Assembly (NCBI GenBank): GCA_013397865.1
Contig: VZTI01003657.1
Location: forward strand, 764,042-828,041
DNA length: 64,000 nt
Origin: Struthidea cinerea
Lineage: Eukaryota; Chordata; Aves; Passeriformes; Corcoracidae
Reading direction: 5' to 3'
The translations under genes and the position numbers were made by a program. The notes below the pieces were generated by a model. It ran no database searches. It saw only the letters and a program-made list of their open reading frames with translations, and was not told the origin of the DNA. Below, piece by piece: positions 21,101 to 33,100 of this stretch; the first letter of the stretch is position 1; the number at the start of each line of letters is the position of its first letter.

Positions 21101-24100
21101 AAATCACCTGAGTGGAGGAAAGGAGGCGAAGGCACACAGAAACCGTGACTCTGAGCATGCTGGAAGTATCTACACAGAGAAAACTGCTTCAAGTGCTTAT
21201 TGCTTTTCTGGGATTTTCCACAGGATCCAAATTTAAGATGCTTTTTGCTCCAGCCCTGTAATTTAACAGCTACTGTGTCAAGTCTGTTCCAGAACACACA
21301 GCTCCCAGGGAGGAGTGGCTGGATGCTGCCTTCAAAGTTACACTGAAGGATAAAGGAGATTATGCTGCTACTCCTTCCCATTCGTGAAAAACAGGGAGCA
21401 AAAATGGTAATTGCCCTCCGGAGTGATGAATTCCTTATCAAACCGATCCTTTAATGCAGTGCCTTGAAGAGTCAGCTGAAGAGATGAAAAGAGATCATCT
21501 GCGTAAAGCTTTATTTCACTATCTCTCCTAATCATCAGATTACTGTTCAGATAATATTAAACAGGGTGCAGTGGGAATATATTGTGCCAAGAAAAACAAG
21601 AGCAACCCTCTGTCTTTTAACATCTGGTGCTAGTAAGATTTGCCATCGGGGTAAGTCCAAAACAAAGCTGACAACCATTAAAAAAAAAAAAAAAAAAAGA
21701 CGATAATGCTAAATCTGCTGGAGAGGAGTTTATCTGAAAACCTGCAAAGCTGGTCATAGTCAAGTGGACTGAAAGAAGAATCACACCATCCAAAAAACCC
21801 CAGGCTGGAATGCAGTTGTGGCACTGCTCCATTGAGGGATCTGCTGCAGAAGGACGGTGCAGTACAGAGCTCTCAAGAAGAACAGACACAACTTGCTCAA
21901 ACCAGGCTGAAAAGTGACACCACTGTGATGTAAAAAGAAAGGGAATCAAAGGCAGGAATTGGGAGAATTCAGGCTACGTTTTCTCAGGAGAGCTGAGTGG
22001 GTAAGAAAAAGCAAAGCTTAGTCCATCACCTGAGCCCCAGCAGCAGCACCCAGCTCAGCAGCGGTATTTTTGTTTCTACCTAGGAAAGATGTGGGCTTAA
22101 AAAACTTAACTGAGAACAGCCTCAGGCCAGAAGCCTGGTCAAAAAGCTTTTCCACTACAAAGGAAAGGAAATGTAAAGGTCAATGGCTAGACTTTACCTT
22201 CCACCACCTTAATCCTTGAGGGGCTGCGCCCTGTGCCTTGCGTGGAGTCCAGCAGCACTCTGGGTGTATTCTCAGGCCCCAAAACAAATTGCAGGCCATA
22301 ATACAGAGGAGAGGAGGGGGATGCTTTGGAAAGAGAGCTTAAAAGACTACTGAAAAATAATTAAAATGCAAATCCCCACCACATGCCTGTGGCTAAAAGG
22401 AGACTGGCTCTAGGATGGGATCCTCTCTCTTCCTGCCCATTTCTTTCCGGATGAGCAGCGCTGGCTCCAGGGACACTGTCAGCTTTTGGAGCTGCCTCAG
22501 TAACAATGACAAGTCTAATCTCTGTATTTACTTTCTGCCTGGATAAATGCTCTACATTTATTCATTTTCACTTGCATGGCACAAACCACTAAATCCCTGG
22601 TAAGACACCAGGCTCATGACATCACCTTGGCTCAGCAGATTCATTATGCCTGCCTGGTATTTCATGATCTCACTGGCACTAATACGCCAACCATCACCCC
22701 AAGTCCCAGCCTAGACCCCAAACCACTGCTCAACGGCTCAAGAAGGCACTCAAAAAACTGCTGTGCTGATAACAAGATCCTTTGCTCCTGTAGAGGAAAT
22801 AATTAGCTCCAACAGAAGCTCTGTGCCAGCTCCCCCACTGCTGGACTTCCTGCACCCACATGCCACAGGCGGCACACGCTGTCCTTCACTTTGTAGTTGA
22901 TGGACATCTTCCACCCAGGAGTTCCAAGAGGTTTTGTCCCTGACCTGCCGAACCCAAAGGAAAAGCCAGGCTTTTGCAAAGCAGCAGTGGAGCTCACGCA
23001 GGGCAGGAGTGAAAGGAAATGACTGCCCTCAGCCAAGTCACTCTGGGACAAGCAGAGCCCTGCGTGAGCCGCTGGCAGGGTTACCTCAGGGCAGACTCTG
23101 CTTCCCTGCCTGCAGCCTGGACCAGCAGCTCGGGGAGATGAGTTATTGCTTCTGGGGCAGGAACATTTGCACAGCTCCTGCCTTGTGGAGTTTCACACAC
23201 ATTAATCCTAATTTGAAGGCAATTTAGACCTAAATATAACATTACATTGCAGAAATTTTAGAAGTTTGAATGCAGATATGTCAGTATAGACAATCACTGT
23301 ATGTTTCTCTCTCCTAGGTCTCGTAACACACTTTCAGAACAACCTCTTGGCACGAGATATGCTGAAAACGCCAGTTTAAGGCCCAGGTACCCATGAAAAT
23401 GCATTAATCTTCATTATGTGATCCGTGAACAATCATTTAAGGATGCAGACAGACTCTCAGCATGCTGTTAACAAAGGGAACAGTGCAGAGAAGCCTTCGG
23501 TGTGCTGGCATTAATTAATCAGACTGCTCTCAACTTCCAATCTTGTTGTTAAGTTGCATCTTGTAGAAAGGGAGCCAGGGAGCCCCCTCCTTCCTCCGGA
23601 GCCTGCAAGCAGCTCTGGAATTCCAGTTATGCAGCCGTGCTGGGACAAGAGCCAAGACTGAAGCATACTTTTCAAAGGGAAAAAAAACCCACCCTGCAGT
23701 GGAGATGATGTCCATATGGCACCCATTCCTGCTGCTCCCCAGCCTGACCCAGCCCAGCCAGCAGCTGCCCCAGGAATTACAGCAATGGCTTCCACGGGAT
23801 CTGGGTGTTGTCCATGTCTTGGAAGCCCTGTCATCCTCTAAAGACATACTTTTTTGGGGAGGGGACAGTCCATTCAACACAACTGTCACAAGGAAACAAG
23901 CCATCCTTTAGTGATCCCCCCAAGAGGCAACAGTTTATCTTGGAAACAAATCAGTGCTTGTTTTAATCAGCTTCTCTGAGGTTTCCTGTAGGGTCAGTAA
24001 GGCCTCAGTCAGTCAGTTATGGCTTCACGGACACAACCTCCTACTCCACGGCTTTGCTCTAAGTGAAGTATTTCCAAATAGTCTCTGGGAAAGCTAGAAA

Positions 24101-27100
24101 ACAGGGAGCACCAGGAATCTTTGGGAAAGGATGCGCTCCTGTATCCAAACTCTGGCCACGCTGCCAGCTCCCACCACAGGAGCAGAAGAGGGTCTCCCAG
24201 CACAAGTGATCCTGACAGCAAACAGCTGAGACAGGGAGAAGAGAGAGTTCCCTCTCCCCTCACCAGCGCAGTGGTTTTTAAAAAGACCTGTTTGCCACTT
24301 GGGAAGTGCTTGCACAAAGCCAGCTTTGAGCTGGGAGCGGTCTCGTCTCCTGGGAGCAGCAGGAAGCGAACGTGCCTGGCCCTGAACATTTACCACACAC
24401 CGTGACACACAGAGGTCTCCCAGAGACAGCATCTCTCAACCTTTTCAATTTGCTGCCTTTGATTTTTTGAAGCGGTGAATATTTCAGAACAGCTTTCCAT
24501 CATTAGAAGCCGTGTTCCAGGATGTCCCAAAGGTCAGTGACATCCCGGCTGTTTATTTGGCCTAGATGGCAGGAGATAAGCACTCTAATAGAAAACTTAT
24601 TTCGGGAGTGATGCTTCTTCACACTCACTAGGCATGGCTGACCACAGCTAACAGGGACACAGGGATATATATGCAGAGTGTCAGTGGCTGCAAGTTACAG
24701 CAGTCTCCAACCCAAATCCAAAGTTGAATTCAATTACATGGCTGACAGAGCATCTGCAGCATCAGCAGACACAGTCTTTGCCTTTTAAGCACAGCCTTCT
24801 CAGTTACCCTATGGACTCCTGCCAAATTAATCTGCCATCCTGCCAGACACTCCCAGATCAGGTAGAGCATCAGGCTCCCAAAATACGAAGCTATCAGAGG
24901 AAAGGATCAATCTTTCAGATCTCCTCTGCTAATGCTATTAAGGGAACGACGTGGGCAACATGCCAGAACTGGATGCCCAAATTGTAACAGTACAGAAATA
25001 TGTTCACAAAATACTGGGTGTTGCAAAGTCGTTACACCCTAAGAATATAATTGCACAGACAACTACTGGAAAAGACTTCCTATCTCATGACACAATGCTG
25101 GGCTTCCAGGTACTTTTGCTAATGAGGAAGGAAATGCTCCTGCAATGAATGGCTGGAAACACAAGCTGCCAACAGAATGGCTTCAAGCACTGCCACAGGA
25201 AAGGCAGCAACTCCTCAGGCTGGAATGTTTCTCAGCAAGGCCTCTGACCTGGCTGCAGAGCTGACCTCCCTGGTTTTAACTGGTGGTTAGCACAGTTCAT
25301 GGATGGATGGGGCTTGTTGTGTCTCTTGGCTTCTGCACGAGGAAACACAAAATCCAAACTTTTCCTTGTGGGGGAGAGATTCCTGCACATCTTTGCAACA
25401 AAACAAATAAGGGGGCAGCAGGGGAAGAAAACATTTGTAAGATTTATTAACCATGCTGTCACGCACCCCTCTTTGGAAAATATCAGGAAAATTCAATTCA
25501 GTTGCACCTACAGCCATCAACTTTTTAGCTTGTGGACAAAGCCCCCAGATCAAGATGGCAGATCTGGAAAAGACAGAGTCTGGAGACCAAGACAAGACTT
25601 CTAAAAAGTCAGCCACACAAAAACATGGCGTGTGTGGCCTATGAAGTCAACACGGGACTGTTCAGAAAGACCTACAGAGATCTGCAGTGTTCCAAATGCA
25701 AGGAAAATGTGTAAACCCCCAGAGGGAGTGGTTTTCAGCAGCAAAATCCAGTGATGCCAGCAGGCAACAGCACTATTAATACCAGTGTCCAGGCTGCCAT
25801 GGGCAGTGGAAATGAACACAAACACAGAAGGAATGCTAAACAGGAAAGGCAAAACAATACCTAAGACAGAGCAGCTGGTTAAAGGGAAACAAATCTTTTC
25901 AATCCCCCTTCCCTCTGCTCCAAATTAAGGAGCCAAAACCTTAGGACAGAAACGAACAAACACATTATGACTTCCCAGCCGTGGTTTGTTCGAGGCTCCC
26001 ACCACATGAATGAAAACAGCTCGGTCCCTGGCGAGGGCCGGAGCCTGGTGTGTGCTGCAGGCTGGAAGTGAGCTGCAGGAATGGGAGCAAGGCAGGGAAA
26101 ACGTGGGAAGCACATGTCTGCATGGTGCACGCCTTTAATCACTTATCTGACCCCCCTTCTCCTGAACATACGTTAGCACACACACAAGAAAGAAAAACAG
26201 TTGCTGTGAATTTTCTGTGCACTTGCTCAATTTGCTCAAGAATGGTGGGAACAAGTGAGAACAGAAGCGCCGAACTGGAGCTCTCATAAGGAAATCACTT
26301 GCGCCTTCTGCTGGAATCTGACAGCCAATTGGTTTCTGGAAAATTACTGGAAATGTTTCTTAATCAAAAAGAAAACATAAGAAAAACCCAACATTTTGAG
26401 AAAGGCAACTTAGTTCTCTACAGTGGAGGATGCAGCCAAATTTCCACTAATGGCATGTATATGCCTTGGAGATACAACTGCTCCTTGTTTCAGGGAGGAA
26501 AAGCTTCCACGAGACTTTCTGCAGCCCTTGGTGGAAAATGTGTGGATGGGCAGCAGTGGAGCTCGTCACTGGATGGTTTCCTCTATCAGAGCAGAGTTCT
26601 CCAGCTGCCAGGAAGTAACGAGATTTCAAGATCTGATTATTCCTGCTGCTCGGATACCTGCCCACCCATTTCCAGGCAAACAGCAAAGGATTGATTAAAC
26701 CAAGGGACAGCAGCTCTGTGTTCATGAGAAGGAGGGAGGGAGGTGATCGGCTGGAGAGAAATTACAGCCAACCGTAACCAAGGACGATGCCTTCTTGTTG
26801 CACACCTCCTTTCCCACTGCTTAGTACTTTCAAAAGAGGTGGGAATCCCTTGAATGATTCTTGACAGTACAACCCAGTTGTCCCCCCAGTGTGGGATTTA
26901 ATGGTTCAGCTGTCCATGGGATGGGGAACATGATGCAGTTCCTTAAAACACCAGCCCACGCTACCAACACAACCCCTGCTGGCACAGAGGCCAGACACGA
27001 GTCAGACTCGGTTAGAAAACAGCTCAACTTGCCAAACCTATGAGGTCTGATCCAGTTGCTCAAGATCTGCCTCTATCCAGTAAAAGCTATTACCTCTGAC

Positions 27101-30100
27101 ACAATTTCCTGCAAAGGAGGGAAAAGCACAATTAGTGGGCTGACAGAGCAGCAGTGGCAGCTGGGCTGCAACAGCCCCTGCAGTGCTGATTGGACGGAAA
27201 GGAGTCATGGCTCTAAAGAAATTCATGCATTAAAAATTAAAAGATGCTCTCAACAACTTCACCTCTTTTGTGCTGTCTGAAAACAGTCTTTCTGAGCCGT
27301 GTAAATCAGTAGTAAGGCACTAATCCTTCACCTGGAGCACAGAGCTAAGGGGATAACAAGCAGAACGTGGTGCAGGCTCGGCTTCCCTGCTGCTGGCATG
27401 TGAACAGATGGGTACAGGGCCAGGTCCTCCCTCTGGGAGTGACTCCTGTCACTGTCCTCCCCAGGCCAGTCTCCAGGGAAGGAAAAAAGCACAGGGCACT
27501 TTCTGAAAATTGGCTACACTTGCAGGGCCTTGCTGACACTGGGTCAGTGGACAGCCATCGAGTTCAGCAGCTCAGACTTCCTGGTATTGATCCAAGGAGG
27601 TTTTTGCTTCCTGTGCAGAATGAAAAACGATTTATGTAGGAGACATATAATTTTAGAAGATCTGATAGCCACCACTGCTATCTGGGTACACAAGAGGCCA
27701 ATTGCTCAGCTGGCAGTGCCTGAAAGGTGTGCTCTCCCTGGCACTGACTCCCTCACTGGGGCTGGTGGGAGCTAACACTGATTTTTGCCAGGTTTATTGT
27801 TCACCAGCACCCACTTCAGTGGCCTTTCTCTAGGGAGAGAGGAGAAACGAAGGCATGAGAATATGAGGAGCAGAACAACATCCTAAAGTTACTGGTGCAG
27901 CTCGTGGCATCCCTGGAGTGAAACCCCACAGAGCGATTGCAGGAGGGGCTCTGGTCCTTCCCGTGCTGATGGAGGGTGTCACCCTGGCAGGGATCCAAAC
28001 CTCCACAGCTGCTTCACATCTCTGTCTTGTTAAGGACAGGGGAAATGGGATAAACCATGGTTATGGTATTACATGGGTCAGCCATGATGCATGTAAGGAC
28101 ATTGGTATTTTGCAGCTCAAAGAGACACTTTCATAGTGAAAATCTCATTTTTGGCTGTGAAAAAGTAGACCAGACAGAGTAATGAGAAAGTATGAGATTA
28201 TCCTAATTTAAAGGCACTAATGGAAAAATCACTGTTTTTAATTCAGCTTATTTCCTTTGTGCATTTGACAGTGCACTGTCTCACTGTTCTCGTTGTTCCT
28301 CATGTTCCAGCCATTTATTTTACCCCTCACCAAATCCTTGCAAAAATGAGTAAGCATTTTTTAATGAAGTTTTAACATTTCTTAAAATAATATAGTCACA
28401 GTAATGTAGTCCAAAGTAAGATGAGAACGGGTCAGAGCAATTTAATAGGTAGTAACCATTTAATCCGACAAGGACGCTTTTTAAAATCAAAGTGCCCACA
28501 TATTTTTAGAACATTACAGAATCATATTTATAGCCTCTCAATTAAATCAAAAATAGTCAAGTACTTTTATCTAGTCCTACAGTTCCATGTTTTGCTTGCT
28601 AGGACCACTACCAACTAAGAGACCTGTACAATTCAGGACTTTTACTTCAAATTTTAGAACTGTTTACCACAAATTTATGCCAACACTAACCTTGCCACCC
28701 CTCAGCCTTTTCATCTGCGCAGCAAAGCTGTGATACTGCTCTCTCTCACACAAGTGGAAGCCAAAAGCTTTCATTCATGGCTCGTGAAGTAGTTCTACTT
28801 GTAAAGCACTTGAATACTTTCTTCTTCTTCGGACCAATGATTATCACTAATTTTTAAAGAATGAGTAAGTGCTGAAATGGGAAGATAGCAGTGGCACAGT
28901 GGGAGGATACTGTTTTCAAACATTTAATATTAAACTAATAGAACACTTCTGAATCTTCTCAAGTCTTGCCTGATAATTTCTTCTCCAGAAGAAGCCTAAT
29001 TTACTAAACATCCAGGTCACTGTCAAAAAATAGTGTATTCTCAGTTGTCATCACATGGCAATCAGAGCATAACCACATAGTTTTACATGCAAACGAGCCC
29101 CACACTGATGAGCTGATGGAATCCCATGGTTGTGTTTAATTTCATTATATTAACACTCTGTTATTACTACCATTTAATTTAAGCAGCTGATCAGAGATTT
29201 AAGCAGTGCTCTAATACTATTTTGATTTAAATGATTTCCAGCTCCTCCTGCCATTCTCTCTTCAGGCTGCTCACAAGTGCTGTAGGAAGAGAAAACCCTG
29301 CTCATCCATCAGCAAATCATACAAGCAAACTGAGCTTGTTTGGGACCATGGAGACGTGAAGGAAAGCAGACAGGCAAAAATGAGATGGAACATCTAGTAG
29401 AGGCCATTTTCTAGGAAAAAAAATTAAGGATGTGCAGCTGCTGTTCCACGCGTTTGACTAAACCCATGGATTTCAGGGACAGCATCTTGTTATTTCTCCC
29501 AAGGCCAGGCTCACACAGCAGCCTTTAATTGACTCATCCACATCACTGCCATTATGCAATGGGACAAAAAGACTCTGCAGCTCCAACGTGCAGCCTGGGG
29601 CACACAGAGGCCACAGGAGTGTGCCTGGGCACACGGGCCAGCTCTCCTTCCTCAGTGCCCCGCTACAAACATCAACGTGGACACGTAATATGGAGAAAGC
29701 TACACCTCCCCTGGCTTCACTCAGTGAGATTTACACTCAGTGAGATTTACACTCAGTGAGATTTACACTCCGTTTGTCCCACCTGGCTGGTTACTACAGC
29801 AGCTCAAAAGGCCCCAAAGGAACCTCCACCTTCACCTGAGAGGGCAAGCACAGAATTTGCACATAAGTCATCAGCAATAAGACAACACCCACGTGTTCCA
29901 GAGCGGAGAGAACTCACCGAGTGCACAGGAAAGGAGCTGTGCCGGCTGAGAAAGGAGTTAGAGACTGACATAGTGAGGCCCTGAGTGGCACCGCAGTCCT
30001 CGGGGGTGAAGGGCACTTTAGGTTGCTGGACACAGTAGGAGACAGAAGAGAAAGAAGAGGCAGCACAGGAGGCCTGCTGAGGAGGGGGGAGAAAGCAGGA

Positions 30101-33100
30101 GACACAAGACACAGAGAAAGAGAGCACAGAAAAGGCGATGAATAAAGGGCAAGAAACGCTAACTAAAACAATGCATATAATGGCTGGCTAAACAAACAGC
30201 TATTCATACAGTTCATCACAGCCAGACACACCAATATGCCTTTCTTGAGCTCAAGAGGCACGACAAAAATCACAATTCAAATCTTCTTTGTTTCACAAAT
30301 CCCTTAAAAAATGAACTCCTGTCTCCCCCTCCCCGCTCACCCGTGGCCAGCTGCTGCTGGCACAGACAAGCTGCTCCTCGCTGCCCTTTTCTCCCCATGG
30401 CGTGGGGGCAGATGCCCAAAGGAGGAACTGGCTCTAAGCACACGATTCTTGCACTACTATTGTTTTCTGGCAAGCTGCAGATTGGGAACTCAGCCTCTCC
30501 AGTGTGAGCTATGGGTCCTCACTGGTGCTGGTGGGAGACTGGGTGACAGTGATGTCCTGTCATTTCTCTGTCCAATCCAAGATTATAATAATTTGCACAG
30601 GAGGCAGCTATTACACTGGAAGTGACAAATCCTGGCAAGGAACTTCTCCTGAATCCCCCTACAGTAAGGAGACTGAGGGAGGATGAGGTATATTCAGGCT
30701 TTCTCAGACTCGTTGAATAAAACATACAATGCAAACATACAATCTTATTTTTGATTAAGATCTGAGGCTGACAAGAAAGGATTTCCTCATTGTTATATTA
30801 TAAAGTCCATCCAGCAAAACTTGCTGCTGCTAGAGCAGCTGATGCCCACTTGATTTGCCAAATCAGAAACTCCCAGGGCAGCAGGAGCAGAGGAACGAGA
30901 GTCTGGTGGCTTTTACGGGGATTGTTGAATAAGCCATCACCTGTTTGCACCTCTTTCCCAACAGAGGGATGAAGGGTGGGAGACTGCACTTGAAGAAACC
31001 TTTGCTTCAGGGGAACTGCAAGCAACACCTTGATGGTATCAGCAGGCAAAGCAATGACATCGTGGCTGTCCAGATAATGATTAAAGGGAAGCAAAGAAAT
31101 GCTTTGCTTCAGCCAACAAATTCAGGACAGGAGCAGAATTTCCCTTCTGCACAGTGGCTGCAGTAAATCTGTGCTTTGCAGACTCTGATCATGGCTGTGC
31201 AGCCCAAGTCACCTCTGCAACATCACTGAAGTGCAGCCACCTCGAGGAGGGGAAGGTAAGCAGGGGACTGCAAGGTACAAGTGACAGTGCAAGGGTCACA
31301 CTGATGGGGACCACAGACCCTGGAGAACTGCCTGACCCTCCAGAGAGGAGTCCTGTAGACTCTTCAGTGTCCCTGCAAAACATTTAAGGTCTTATCCCCA
31401 CAAAGAATTAATGCACAATACTCAGTTTAGCTTAGCCAAAAATGTCACTTTATCTTTTTAGGACTCCTACTTGCATCACAGGAATGTAGTCATGCAAATC
31501 CCAAAATTAGAGTTAAAAAGTAACACTCTGGGACACTCAAACTTCAGCACAGATAACATGAAGAAATATTGCAAGAGTCACCCTCATGATGGTAAGACCA
31601 TGGCTCTGTTCCCACATTTCCTCCCATTCTGTTAATGCCATGGCCAATTTAAGTAAGCTACATCAGCACAAAAGAAATTTTTTTTTAAAGAGAACAAATA
31701 AGATCATTAATATAAACAAAATGCCTTAGGTTGGAGTTGGGAAAAAAGAAAACAAAAAAAAAAAAAAGATAAAAGAAATTAAAGGAAAACCTTTAAAAGG
31801 AAATGGGACANAAAGATAAAAGAAATGAAAGGAAAACCTTTAAAAGGAAATGGGACAAAATCCCACCTCCACTGAGGTTGGAAACAAAACTGCTGCTGCC
31901 ATCACTGAGGCCAGGATTTCATCCCCCACATGGAAAATGGTCCTTTCTGTGCTGTTAAACCCACCACCCACACTCATGTGGATGTGTCTTTCTGTGCTGG
32001 CAGCCTGGGGGGCAGCAGAACTCTGAGAAACAGGTAAAATCCTGAACCACACAAGGGGACTAACGTGGAGAAAACATGCACGAGTGAAGCAGTGGCTATA
32101 CCAAAGGTCTGTGCATAATAACACAAGAGCAGCTATTATGTTTAAACAGTTATTATTAGTGGCATCTCTGACAACAGTTTCAAAACAGCAGTGGGAACAA
32201 CAGTGCAGCAATCTCTTGAAAAGCGTTCTGCTTGCTCAGTGTGTCAAAATCTTCCAAGCAGTTGTCGTTACACAAGCCTGGCACAGATTCAGCCCTGCCA
32301 TGTGGAATGGAAGACCAACGTTTCATTTTTAGGGCATTTTAGGACTTTCAAAGCTTATGGGGAACGGTCTGAACGTGGGGTTAGAAAGCAGCAAAAACGT
32401 ACATGATGCAAAATGCCTAAACCCACGTTCACAAGCTGCCAAGGACCACGATGTGGTAACACCAGTGAGACATCCTCCCACCACGGCCGCCCGTCAGAAC
32501 CAGGAGCAGGAAGAGCAGAGCTGTTCCTGGCAGCCTGGTGGCCCTGCCAGGTGTCCCCGAGGTGCCACTCACCAGCTGCCGCTGCTTCGGTGGGAGAGCA
32601 GGAGGAGGTGCCAGATCTTGAGAGGGGTCTAAGCTGATGAAGGAGTCATTGATCCCGTAGACTTCCCTGAGGTACTTGTTCTTCTTCTGGTAGATGTGCT
32701 CGTTCTGAGGGGTCTGGTAGAACATGGACGGCTGTGGCTCTGAGTAGTCTTCCACAAACTGCATGTAGGCCATCACTGCAAGGCAAGGAGAGGTCACACT
32801 CGCTGCCCCTGGTCTGCAAGCCCCAGCTGAGGGTCAGCAGGCAGCTGTTCGTTCTCAGAAGGGTGCTGTGCTCCTAGGGAGCTCACGCAGTTGCCATCCA
32901 CCCTGCAGGAAAGGATCCAAATATCCCATCCTGTGAGCCAGCACACAACAAACACCATATCCCAGGCCACAAACACAGCTGATAAAACTCTGGAACCAGT
33001 GAGGTCTCCAAACAGCAACTTGAGAAGTCTGATTTACTGATGCTTAGCCCAAATCCTCACATAATCCATGGCAATTCTGAGAACATTCCTCAACAGCTGA

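Larger units (their letters stand above)
20769..29917 (-). other. RAPGEF1: Large intron between cassettes A and B
   Basis: 9.15 kb, the largest complete intron. It contains a poly(A) run at about 21680-21698, an AT-rich repeat-free stretch at about 28140-29480 and a 16-bp x3 tandem repeat at 29719-29766. No CR1. Its size beside two optional exons fits regulated splicing, but that is inference. Confidence 0.65.
30074..32572 (-). other. RAPGEF1: Intron between exon 9 and cassette A
   Basis: 2.5 kb GT-AG intron. It contains an A-rich stretch and a 46-bp duplication split by a single N (31765-31857). Otherwise unremarkable. Confidence 0.7.

Noticed and set aside
26299..26694. + strand ORF of 131 codons inside the large intron
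   Set aside because: Random-looking translation, no homology I can name, no promoter or poly(A) context.
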